A stretch of 64,000 nt of DNA, taken from NCBI GenBank assembly GCA_012932295.1, contig JAAONU010000004.1, positions 25,056,872-25,120,871 on the forward strand, read 5' to 3'. A program made the translations under genes and the position numbers. The notes under the pieces were generated by a model. It was not told where the DNA came from. It searched no databases and saw only the letters and a program-made list of their open reading frames with translations. Each line of letters begins with the position of its first letter. The stretch's first letter is position 1. The stretch comes from Cyclina sinensis (Eukaryota > Mollusca > Bivalvia > Venerida > Veneridae). This document shows, one piece after another, positions 13,301 through 22,279 of this stretch.

Positions 13301-16300
13301 TCATGCAAAAACTTTGACATTTTCCAATATCTCTGGTGTTATCCCATGTATCATTTTCAAACTTGGAACACTTCCTGCATTTGTTAGACAATTTACCTAA
13401 CTCTATCATGGTTATTCTCTGAATTATGCCCCCTTAGAACATTCTTTAAAAGGTACAATATAGAGGTTAAGATTTTTACGTGTAACGTGTACGTGTACGT
13501 GTACGTGTAAAGATTTCAACACTAATTCAATAAGCGCTTAGCAACGCATCGTTGAACAATCCCGATATCTGCACGTCACAAGCTACGAAGGGTTTAAAAT
13601 TTGCAATTTCACACGTAAAATAGCGATTTGGCTACTTGTTGAAAACCAATAACGTGTGGTTATAGCGAGAGTCATTGCATCGTGGGAAAATGCTACAAGT
13701 ACACGTACATGTTACACGTAAAAATTTTAACCTCTATATTATCTCTGCTATTACTCGATGCATTGCCTCAAAACTTGGAACACGCCTTAATGATGACAAC
13801 ATGCAATTGTGTGGAAAGTTACATGCATAACTCCATCATGATTATTGAATTTTGCCCCTTTTTAGCTCTACTATTCTAAGAATATGAAGAGCTGTCATAG
13901 TCACCCGTGCGTCGGCACACGCGTCCGGTTAAAGTTTTGGGATGAAGTTATATCTCTGAAACTACTTAAGATATTCAATTAATGAAAGTCGCACATGGCT
14001 TCGGGTCCCATATCTTTAGGTTGGATTTTAACAGAATTATGCACCGTTATGTACTTAGAAAAAACCTTAACCTAGGTTAAAGTTTTTGGAATGAAGTCAT
14101 ATCTCTGAAACTATTGAAGAAATTCAATTGAAAGTTCACACATGGCTCCTTGGTCATTATGTAAGATTACTAATTAAGTCCCAAAACTTTTGGTTGGATT
14201 TTAACAGAATTATTCCCCTTAATGTACTCAGTAAAATCTTAAACCTAGGTTTTAAAGTTTTTGGAATGAAGTCATATCTCTGAAACTGCTAAAGATTTTC
14301 ATTTGAAAGTTCACACATGACTTCTATATCACAAAACATAAATACATGTAATTTATTACGATCACCAGTTCGTTGACGTCAGCGTTGACTAACGTTAATG
14401 AAATAGTCAAATAACTTCGAAATTATCAGGCAGCGTGCACTGCCGACGGTGGTGCTTGTACATTCTACTCTAGGCAGCGTGCACTGCCGCCGGTGATGCT
14501 CGTACATTCAACTCTAGGCGGCGTGCACTGTCGCCGTTGGTGCTCGTTCCTTCTACTCTTGGCAGCGTGCACTGCCGCAGGAGATGTTCGTACATTCTAC
14601 TTTTGGCAGCGTGCACTGCCGCCGGTAGTGCTCTTACCTTTTACTCTAGGCAGCGTGCACTGCCGCCGGTGGTGCTCTTACATTCTACTCTAGGCAGCGT
14701 GCACTGCCGCCTGTGGTACTCGACCTCGCGTTCCTCCGATAACAAGGCACTCGTCATGACGCTATCGTATCTTCATTGTTTGGGTTATAAGAGGAATAAC
14801 TCAGATTCATTACTGAAAACATCCTGGAGAAATTCTCCTGATACGCAAAAAGGTCCTAGTGATTTTCATTGGGCGGGTGCGTGCGTGTGTTTGATAGATC
14901 CTCTGATATACGTACCTTTGTTCAAAAAAAAATATGTGAATTTTCCGTTGGACAATATTTTGTCAAATCATTTTTCTACTTTTTTTGTCATGTGAAAATT
15001 TCGTATCTGTTTTAGGGGGGTCTAAGGTTCCATACGAAATTTTCACAAATATGTGAAATTTTCGTACGAAATTTTCACACGTATGTGAGGAATTCGTACG
15101 AATTTTTCACACGTATGACGAATTCGTTTGTGTGAAAATTTCGGTTCAACATGGCTCAGAATCGTCAAATAATAGTTGATCGAAAGGAAAAAAATCATGT
15201 CATATACCCCAATACAACATTTCTAAACCCATAACAGTATGCACGGCCCTGATGGGCTGCGCAATCAAATCTCCTCTTAAACAACTGTGCCAAAGTTGAT
15301 GAAGCTTGGCATTGATGTTCGTAGCGTGGACTCTACAGATATTGTTCAATGCAAAAATCTGGTTGCTTTGGGTCCTTGAAAGAAATACTATAGTCATCCA
15401 TAGAACCTCGGGCATTTCAAATATTAGACATGCTTAACTAGTCGCATATTAACATAATGATGTTCATTCAATTCTATTCTATCACGTTACAGATCGAGTC
15501 GGTGTGCAATTGCGATGATGGGCAAGTGTGTGACGTTAGCAGTGGACAATGCTCTTTTAAAGGTTCAGTTTTTGTCACTCAGCTTTTTCTCATTTGAACC
15601 GAATCAGTAATCGTTAACCTTAATTAGACTTAACCTTACGACATGCTTCAACGCTGTCAACCAAGGAGTATTAACGTTTAATGTGATCATTTAAAACTTA
15701 TTTATTTTTTAAGAAGCTAATTCTTATGTTCTAGCTCTGGCTTTCAGTGTAACATACATACGCAGACCCACTCCTATGTCTCACGTTATCTTAATTAACG
15801 TTATTTTCATGTCCAGTTAACGAGCTCGACGTGGATGAGAACATTTTGAGGATGAGATGCGTCAGTAAAATAGAGAATTAAATGAGACTGCTACATAATA
15901 ATTATTATGTATTTTCCAAACCTAAACTTCATTTTTTTTAAACTTTTTCTCCAAAGAATACTCATCAAAGGTTAACAATTTAACTTCATTGTTCAGTATA
16001 TTGTTTCAGAATGTCAACCTTTTAATGTTACAAATGGAAAAGTACTTGGTAACGTGTGGCATATAACCGCACGGCAACTTGTTATATGTGACAAAGGATA
16101 CGTGGAACAGAACGGTGTGAGAACTGTTACATGTCAAATAGACGGCAGCTGGAATTATTCGCCATCTTGTATTCTACAGTCGTCATTGGCAACAAACGGA
16201 AGTCAAACAACGAGCGTGAGTAATACAACGACATCAGGTATCTTAATATTACCTTATTATTTGATTAGTTAATGTCACTTAATAGTAAATAGACGTGCAG

Positions 16301-19300
16301 ATCCTAGTTTTTGAATCATTTATTTGTTCACCCTTCTTTATGCAAAAGGCGATGCTCGAGATTGAAATTAAATCAAACTTTATATTGAACTACATTTGTA
16401 CAAGGGTTGTCCCAGAAATATGTAGACTTTCCTCATATTATTAAATGTTTCATAATAACCGAATGAAAATGTGCATGGATCAACTACTATTCATATTCCA
16501 CCTTGTGATTTGTAATATAAGGTCATGTGTCGTCTAGCGGTGTACATATTAATGTTTCCATGAAAACCATTAGTGGCATGCGGAGCAGGAGTTGTATAAA
16601 TAGTATATGTTCATAATCATAAAACGCTGAATTATAGAGTAAAAAATATTGAATGAGTTATGAAGAAAGTATACATACTTCTGGGACAATCCTTGTGTAT
16701 TACCTGCATGAACCTTTTTAATTCATTTTAACAGAGTTAAAGACGCTTTGGTTTTTGTTCCTATAGCTAACTTATTCTTCTGTTCTTTATTTACGGAAAT
16801 TTTCATGGACCAGCATTGTTCTTTGGGGACATATGTTATTTTCAACGGTTTCTTGTTTATAATTGCTGATTCGCGAACATATTTTTAACGCATGTGTTGA
16901 CGCGTGATGTTTGGGCTTTTATTGATTAAATCGCTGTTTAATAGAATATATCGGGTTGTAAGAAATCTTCCTCAGTCTGTTCTACATTCACATCTCTTTC
17001 AGCATGTCCGACCAACTGGACAAACCACACCGGTATGCAAGTTTTCAAGATACGGATTGTCCAGTCAAGTAAAAAGCAATCAGATACGTCTTGTGAAACT
17101 TTTCAAGGAAAACTTGTTAAAATTGACACAGTCTTGAAACAGGAGTTTGTTGCAGACACAATTTCAAAATGTTCAGGTATTTGCAAACGTTTGCTTTAAA
17201 ATGATTTTACATTTTGATAAACTACCAGAAATTTCACTGCAAATGCATTGTCCCTAGATATTGTTTGGAATACTTAATTTAACATGAATAATCTTCCCGT
17301 ATGGAAACAGTATATGTTTTCTTATTTAATTTTCAATGCCATGCTTGTATAAGAATTTACGAGGTGTAAGAAAATTCTCTACTGGCACAGACTTAAGATA
17401 TTAACTGTCATTTAACTGCGGTAATAACAAATACACTCAGCCGGACATATGTTCTTCTAATTAACAACAACATGTAAAACATGAAATTTTCACTACCGCT
17501 CGACATGTCTTTATTCTGTCTGTATTTTTTTATTCTTAATCTTTGTGAATTCTGACATGACGTGAAACAATTTCAACAATCAAACAAGCAAACCGACAAT
17601 ATCTTTTTAACAATACCGCCCCATCCCAAATAAAAAAAATAGGGCCATGATGGCCCTGTATCGCTTACCTGAGTATGACTGCTTTTTTACAAAAGTGGCT
17701 ATGGACCTGGTTAACTGACCCAAGATGACCCATTTTCGAACTTGACCTAGAAATTATGAAACAATCTTTCTGACAAATGTCCAAGTTGTTTGGACTGAAA
17801 ATGTTACCACTAATTTGTTAACGAAGTTTTTCCATATTTGGGCTCTATGACCTAGTTTTTGAACCTAGATGTCCCATATTCGGACTTGAGCTAGAAATTA
17901 TAAAAACAATTTTTCTGACAAATATCCAGGATATTTGGACTGAAAAAGTAGCCTCTAGAGTGTTAAAAAGGTTTTTCGATATTTGGGCTCTGTGACCTAG
18001 TTTTGACCCCAGATGACCCATATCCAAACACTATCTACAAATCATCAAAGCAACTTTTCTGAAAAATTTCCAGGACATTTGGATTGAAAATGTATTTTCT
18101 AGTATTAACAAGGATTTTTTCCATATTCGGGCTCTGTGACCTAGTTTTTGACCCTAGAGGACCCATATTCGAACCTGAGCAAGAAATCATAAAAGCAACC
18201 TTTCTAACAAATTCCAAGTTATTTGGAATTAAAATCTTACCTCTAGAGTGTTAACAAAGTTTTTCCATATTTGGGCTCTGTGACCTAGTTTTTGACCCAA
18301 GATGACCCAAACTCAAATGTGAACTAGAAATCATCAAACCAACCTGTCTGACAAATTTCCAGGATATTTAGACTGATAATGTAACCTCTGGAGTGTTGAA
18401 AAGGTTTTTACATTTTTTGGCTCTGTGACCTAGTTTTTAAACCTAGATAATCCATATCCAAATCAGAGCTAGAAATTGTCAAAACAACCTTTCTGATAAA
18501 TTTCAAGGGCATTGGACTGATAATGTAACATCTAGAGCATTAACAAGGTTTTCCTACTTTTGGGGCTGTGACCTAGTTTTTGACCCTAGATAATTTATAT
18601 TCAAAATTGAGCTAGAAATTCGTGAAATTATCTTTCTGACAAATTTCCAGGTTATTTGGACTGAAAATTTTACCTCTAGAGTGTTTACAAGACTTTTCCA
18701 TATTTGGGCTCTGTGACCTAGCTTTTGAACCCAGATGACCCATATTCAAACATGACTTAAAATCATCAAAGCAACCTTTCTGACAAATTTCCAAGATAAA
18801 AGGACTGAAAATATAACCTCTAGAATGTTAATAAGATTTTTCTATTTTTTGGCTCTGTGACCTAGTTTTTGAACCCAGATGACCCATATCGGAATTTGAG
18901 CTAGAAATTATATAAGCAACCTGTCTGACAAATTTCCAGATTATTTGGGCTGAAAATGTTACCTCTAGAGTATTAACAAGGTTTTAAATATTTGGGCTCT
19001 GTGACCTAGTTTTTGACCCTAGATGACCCATATTTCAATTTTAGCTAGAAATTATTGATACAACGTTTCTGACAAATTCCAGAATATTTAGACTGAAAAT
19101 GTAGCCTCTAGAGTGTTTTTTTTAATATTTGGGCTCTGTGACCTAGTTTTTGAAAACCAAATGACCCATATTCAAACTTGAGCTAGAAATTATAGAAGCA
19201 ACCTTTCTGACAAATATCCAGATTATTTGGGCTGAAAATGTTACCTCTAGAGTATTAACAAGGTTTTTCAATATTTGGGCTCTGTGACCTAGTTTTTGAC

Positions 19301-20019
19301 CCTAGATGACCCATATCGGAATTTGAGCTAGAAATCATTAATTCAACCTTTCTGAATATTTTCCAGAATATTTGATGTGAAAATGTAGCCTCCAGAGTGT
19401 TAACAAGGTTTTTTTTCTATATTTGGGCTCTGTGAACTAGTTTTTCAACCCAGATAACCCATGTTCGAACTCGTCCGAGAAATCATTAGGACAAACATCC
19501 TGACCAAGTTTCAAGACAATTGAGGCAAAAATTTGACCGCAAGAGCGTTAACGAACTAAGTGTGGACGGACGACAGACGACGGACGACAGACATTGAGCG
19601 ATTCTAATAGTTCACCATGAGCCTACGGCTCGGTTGAGCTTTAAAAGCAACAACAACAAAAAAACATATATCAAGATGCAAACAGTTCTTGTTTTGTGTG
19701 TCCCATTTAAATTTCCGCTCGATGGAGATTATTGCAAAGTAAGTACAGGTTATACTGATGTTGACAAGCTTTAATCTTATTTTCATTTTCATGCAGCACT
19801 TTTCTTACAGAAACCTCTAATGATTGTTACTGGATAGACGGCTCTAAATTCGGTAGCACCTGGAAGTTTTCAGACGAGATTGACATGTCTACAGTTTCTC
19901 CTTTCTGGGATACTGGGGAACCCAGCGTTAATGGAGATTGTGTCACGATCAACAGCAACCTAAAGTGGGCCTCCCGAAACTGTAACAGCTTGTGCAAATA
20001 CATTTGTGAACTTAATTAA
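6985..20019 (+). CDS. Secreted PAN-CCP-C-type lectin protein, gene 1 (5 exons, 333 aa)
   Basis: Joining exons 6985-7305, 15493-15562, 16010-16237, 17003-17176 and 19811-20019 gives one open frame of 334 codons including the stop. Every junction has AG/GT and matching phase (0,1,1,1). Residues 1-28 look like a signal peptide. About 29-107 is PAN/apple-like with clustered Cys. 108-130 is a short Cys-rich linker. 131-184 is a sushi/CCP domain with Cys 132, 157, 172 and 184 and a GSW motif. 185-206 is Ser/Thr-rich with NGS and NTT sites. 207-333 is a C-type lectin-like domain with WIDGS, FWDTGEPS and a closing CKYIC. The usual EPN and WND calcium motifs read EPS (301-303) and WAS (317-319), so classical mannose-type binding is doubtful. 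Probable role: secreted recognition or adhesion lectin, inferred from domains. A paralogue lies at 41036-52057. Intron 1 (8.2 kb) and intron 4 (2.6 kb) are full of repeats. Confidence 0.87.
7306..8266 (+). other. Start of intron 1 of gene 1, nothing recognised
   Basis: AT-rich intron sequence. Reading frames here lack any domain signal. Confidence 0.5.
8267..8416. repeat. Foldback palindrome, 150 bp
   Basis: Two arms of about 70 bases pair with few mismatches around a centre near 8340 ('cacgagtggcgcagccacgagtg'). The outer ends read 'tttgttttggtgtaagatcg' and 'cgatcttacaccaaaaacaa'. This is typical of a foldback MITE. Confidence 0.88.
8426..9101. mobile_element. Element with 26-bp perfect inverted repeats next to the foldback
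   Basis: Bases 8426-8451 are the exact reverse complement of 9076-9101 (core 'catgcttttcaatggatt'). The left arm starts 10 bases after the palindrome at 8267-8416, so both may be parts of one element of about 840 bases. A smaller palindrome, cactgtttgaaacagtg, lies near 9027-9043. No coding sequence. Confidence 0.6.
9176..9672. repeat. CGA-word degenerate repeat, locus 1
   Basis: About 500 bases of short GC-rich words (gtcgcgt, gtcgtatcgcattgtcg, gcgatacgac, cgacaacgcg). The word orientation is mostly 'gtcg..gt' up to about 9410, then the reverse complement to about 9570, then back again. Long open frames on both strands come from the lack of stop words and are not genes. Confidence 0.85.
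9878..10480. repeat. Dispersed repeat with a (TCCG)-rich end
   Basis: The left end has 'ggcatagaaaaatcgcgtcg' followed by 'tccgtctgtccgtccgcgtg', an end type recurrent in molluscan repeats. The rest is non-coding. The right border is not defined. Confidence 0.45.
10552..10635. repeat. Perfect tandem duplication, 2 x 42 bp
   Basis: Two identical copies of a 42-base unit (10552-10593 and 10594-10635) starting tctgatggttcttgtttcg. Confidence 0.95.
10636..11062. other. Intron 1 spacer, nothing recognised
   Basis: AT-rich intron sequence with no repeat or coding signal seen. Confidence 0.4.
11063..11280. mobile_element. Small element with GCGGATCCAG ends
   Basis: 'ggggcggatccaggac' at the left and 'gtctggatccgcgg' at the right form short inverted repeats around about 220 non-coding bases. 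Probably a MITE or fragment; the exact ends are uncertain. Confidence 0.5.
11281..12255. other. Intron 1 spacer, nothing recognised
   Basis: No coding or strongly repetitive sequence identified. A short palindromic patch 'ggaacatgtgcggaacatgttc' lies near 11814. Confidence 0.4.
12786..13012. repeat. CGA-word degenerate repeat, locus 2
   Basis: Built of words such as gcgatacgacattgcgac, atcgtatcgcgtta and tgtatcgccatgttgcgatg. Same style as 9176-9672 but a different mixture of words. Confidence 0.75.
13081..13320 (-). other. Unidentified 79-codon reading frame
   Basis: The minus-strand frame has protein-like composition: an acidic run, DPTTGPPPG, NLMARNAAGG, and a C-terminal GHPYKLMCPVCQM with a CPVC pair. 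The acidic run comes from a (TCG)-rich stretch at about 13271-13310. No family recognised. It could be a fragment of a transposon gene or chance. It lies in intron 1 of gene 1 on the opposite strand. Confidence 0.25.
13457..13740. repeat. Foldback MITE with CGTGTA-rich arms
   Basis: 'aatatagaggttaagatttt' (13457) and 'aaaattttaacctctatatt' (ending 13740) are reverse complements. The arms continue inward with 'acgtgtaacgtgtacgtg' and 'cacgtacatgttacacgt'. The total of about 285 bases has no coding capacity. Confidence 0.8.
13863..14340. repeat. 'ggttaaagtttttgg' repeat element, three units
   Basis: Starts with 'agctctactattctaagaat' and contains three diverged units of about 150-175 bases (from about 13929, 14078 and 14254), each with 'gaagtcatatctctgaaact'. 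The same family, with the same start, is at 44211-44812. Confidence 0.78.
14429..14735. repeat. 44-bp minisatellite, seven copies
   Basis: Copies start at 14429, 14473, 14517, 14561, 14605, 14649 and 14693, exactly 44 bases apart. Each starts with ggcagcgtgcactgccgcc, whose GGCAG and CTGCC ends can pair. The reading frames across it are artefacts. Confidence 0.95.
15493..15562 (+). CDS. Gene 1 exon 2: Cys-rich linker
   Basis: Acceptor ttacag|ATCGAG and donor AAAG|gttcag bound a 70-base exon (phase 0 in, 1 out) encoding a VCNCDDGQVCDVSSGQC motif. Four Cys in 24 residues suggest a small disulfide knot, possibly a reduced EGF-like piece. The exon at 49172-49241 is almost the same length and sequence. 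Confidence 0.85.
16010..16237 (+). CDS. Gene 1 exon 3: sushi/CCP domain plus Ser/Thr linker
   Basis: Acceptor tttcag|AATGTC and donor ATCAG|gtatct; phase 1 at both ends, as is common for shuffled extracellular modules. The exon encodes one complete sushi domain (four Cys, VTNGKVLG, GYVEQNG, CQIDGSW, SPSC) and a Thr/Ser linker that may be glycosylated. Confidence 0.9.
16401..16695. mobile_element. Mariner-like MITE in intron 3 of gene 1
   Basis: Terminal inverted repeats 'caagggttgtcccagaaata' and 'acttctgggacaatccttg' flank about 295 bases, with TA at or near both borders. There is no coding capacity. The ends resemble mariner-type inverted repeats; the family assignment is inferred from the ends only. 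Confidence 0.7.
17003..17176 (+). CDS. Gene 1 exon 4: first half of the C-type lectin-like domain
   Basis: Acceptor ctttcag|CATGTC and donor TTCAG|gtattt, phase 1 at both ends. Encodes ACPTNW (Cys208), TSCETFQGKLVKID (Cys237, the family's first long-range Cys) and ISKCS (Cys263). Cys208 and Cys263 have no counterparts in gene 2. Confidence 0.87.
17641..19642. repeat. Array of about 12 units of 145 bp in intron 4 of gene 1
   Basis: Units repeat 'ggctctgtgacctagttttt' at 17841, 17986, 18130, 18274 and onward to about 19424, giving a period of 144-145 bases. The left border is a small palindrome, agggccatgatggccct (17641-17657). The right border is a tail with 'cggacgacagacgacgg' and the palindromic 'gagcctacggctc'. 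Bounded ends suggest a mobile element carrying an internal tandem core, of the kind described in bivalves (pearl or Helitron-related elements); that assignment is a guess. Short minus-strand frames in it are repeat artefacts. Confidence 0.88.
19811..20019 (+). CDS. Gene 1 exon 5: second half of the C-type lectin-like domain and stop
   Basis: Acceptor ttacag|AAACCT, phase 1, stop TAA at 20017-20019. Encodes DCYWIDGSK, FWDTGEPS, GDCVTIN, LKWASRNC and the C-terminal LCKYICELN, with five Cys (270, 308, 322, 326, 330). Confidence 0.88.
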
Positions 20020-20238
20020 GCGGTCGAACTACTTTTTTGTGTATTAATGATGGCTATCCGTAACGAACAAAAATAACACTCAATTCACGCAATACTTAAG
20101 AACTAAATGCACAAACAGACCTAACAAAAAAGTGTCTTTCATTTTTAGCAGCTTTTAATGACTTGCTACCAAATATTGTTGTTCAAACCGCGTTTGATTG
20201 TAACCATGCTGGAAAAGTGAAGTTTGTGTCAGTGAGGG

Positions 20239-20244
20239 AATAAA
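20239..20244 (+). promoter_or_regulatory. Candidate polyadenylation signal of gene 1
   Basis: AATAAA lies 220 bases after the stop codon, the first such hexamer in a sensible position. A T-rich stretch follows further on. Confidence 0.5.
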
Positions 20245-20416
20245 TGTATCTTTTGGTATGAGAATGTCGTTGAATGTGCGTTTATTTTGACAGCGAAAAA
20301 ACATCAGAGACATATGTTACTTAATCTTTTTTTTATAAAGAAAAGAAAACACATGTACTAATAAGTGTATTACTGTGGATATATATTGGTTTGACATTCC
20401 AGGAAGTTTGTTGATA

Positions 20417-21082
20417 CAGTAAAGTCTCGCTTTGCGACCGACTCTTTTTTGCGGGCAAATGGATATTACGACCGCTTTTTTCCGGTCCCGACTTTTTCGC
20501 TATATAATTCAATGGTCGTAAGGTCTGAACGATTTGCGGTACAATTTATAAAAGTTAATATTAATAAGCTTTAGGTTATTAGTAATTTAAAGGAAAGTTA
20601 TTATATACTTCAATGTTTGTATCATAAAAATGGTACTGATTAAAGCAGAAGAAAGAAATACGTTATGAAAGACGAAATAGGTGTTAATAATGCCCAATTT
20701 CGGATAGGTACGTTATTACGGCTACGAGTGAAAAACTGTCAAAAATAAATCGTGTAGAGTAGGATTTCAGTGTTGCTAATTATAAAAACAGCTTGAAAGA
20801 AAAATTTCACTGTATACTTTCGAGTTTTAATTCATTTTATGTCGCACTAACATGAAAATTATGTGAAAAAATATCATGTTATTGTAGAATAAAATTGATG
20901 CCATTAGTTAGTATGTTTCCATAATTTACCTTTCCAACAAGGTTATTATAGCTAGTGATAACCCTTTACAACAGATGAGAAATTGATTCAAGGCTAGCAC
21001 GGGTCTCGGAATTAAGACCGACTCGATAATAAGACCACTTCTCCCATGTCCCCAAAGTGGTCTTAATAGCGAGTCTTAACTG
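20417..21082. mobile_element. TA-flanked MITE, 666 bp (pogo/Tc1-mariner type)
   Basis: Left end TA|CAGTAAAGTCTCGC and right end GCGAGTCTTAACTG|TA are imperfect inverted repeats with TA on both sides. Subterminal 'gaccg' words recur on both sides. No transposase frame. The TA target and CAGT ends fit the pogo/Tigger branch of Tc1-mariner; the assignment is from the ends only. Confidence 0.72.
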
Positions 21083-22279
21083 TAATAGATAAAGCATTTT
21101 GTGTAGGTTATAAGTTGTTACAAACACTTCGTGTTATGTTATATCTACAAATGTAAGAGCAAAGGGCAGTTTAACAAATCCAGTTATTGTGGTTTGTATT
21201 TTGTATCTTTAAAAAATGTAGTGTTCAAATGTATATAATTTTGACATAAGTTATGTTCGTATAATCATGTTTCCTTAAATTTCTGGAATCTTTGGTTATA
21301 TCTATATAAGTGTCGATGTTCTTTTACTTCAAAACACTCAACCCTGTCACCTACTGATAAAATAAAAGTAAATAATCTGCATATTCAGAACAGTTTTACG
21401 TCCCGATATGTTTCGCGTTGTTTTCCTTTGCAACTTCCCATACAAAATTAAAACAAACTCGCGTTCTTTGTGTCAAACAAAACCCGTAGGAATCGATTAA
21501 TGTTCCCTGTAGCCACTGCTTGTCTTTGATATGTCCCTCTGGAAAAGCTTCATATAACTTCAAACAGCATTTGCCGAAGAGTTAAAAAAATATAAACAAT
21601 TTTTAGTACTCGTAAACAAAATAAACTGAACATAATTTTCTGGTTCTTACAAAAAGGTTTGGAAAAAAAATAATGCAACATTGTTTAAAAATGCAAATTG
21701 AATATATTTACCAAGTCATTAGTATCAGATTAGGTAAAATCAGGCCAGAAATAGCATATGAGAAGAATAGCATATATGTCTATATGTATTTGAAAAACAA
21801 ATCCCACAGATAAACTTATAGAACTATTTCGCTTCGCTCTTAGGTAACTTGCGCAAATGACTGAAACGAGTGGAAGCCTAACCTCTCACAAAAGACTTTA
21901 ATACAACTTAAAGATTATAATAATGAACGATTCATAGTTACAGTAAATATTGCAGTTACATCCATTGTCAGAAGAGAATTCTTAATAAAAAGTCTATGTC
22001 GTTGTCGAAAAAACAATAAGTTTAAAATTGCTTCTTATGGTGAATATTTTGATAATAATTAATTCAAAATCTTTTCATGGCTTACATAGAACGATGTGTT
22101 CCCCAAACAATAAACTAAAATACATCAACCTTCTTCCACTAGATAGGACCATACCCGTTGCAATAGTCGATGAAAGTTTCACTAGTTAATACCGATGAAG
22201 CCGTTGGCGGTAGCCAGGGTTTTTAATTTTGTAACCTCTGATATTCTGATTATGATTAAAGACGAAAAAAGCGCTTATT
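21083..22279. other. Intergenic DNA, nothing recognised
   Basis: AT-rich and without domain-bearing frames. Confidence 0.45.

Larger units (their letters stand above)
12256..15163. mobile_element. 2.9 kb interval bounded by about 100-bp inverted repeats
   Basis: The arm at about 12263-12352 (tgttgaaccgaaattttcac, then repeated 'ttcacacgtgtgaaaaattc'-like words) recurs inverted at about 15060-15155 ('gtgtgaaaatttcggttcaa') at high identity. The arms are themselves built of short palindromic TTTTCACACG/CGTGTGAAAA words. The interior holds a CGA-word repeat, an unidentified reading frame, a foldback MITE, a repeat fragment and a 44-bp minisatellite. It could be a large non-autonomous DNA transposon or two copies of one short element in opposite orientation. 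Confidence 0.6.

Noticed and set aside
14493..14995. 152-codon frame
   Set aside because: Most of it is the 44-bp minisatellite read through; the remainder has no domain and no splice context.
17845..18794. Several 60-codon minus-strand frames
   Set aside because: Each is the same segment of the 145-bp repeat unit; repeated artefacts.
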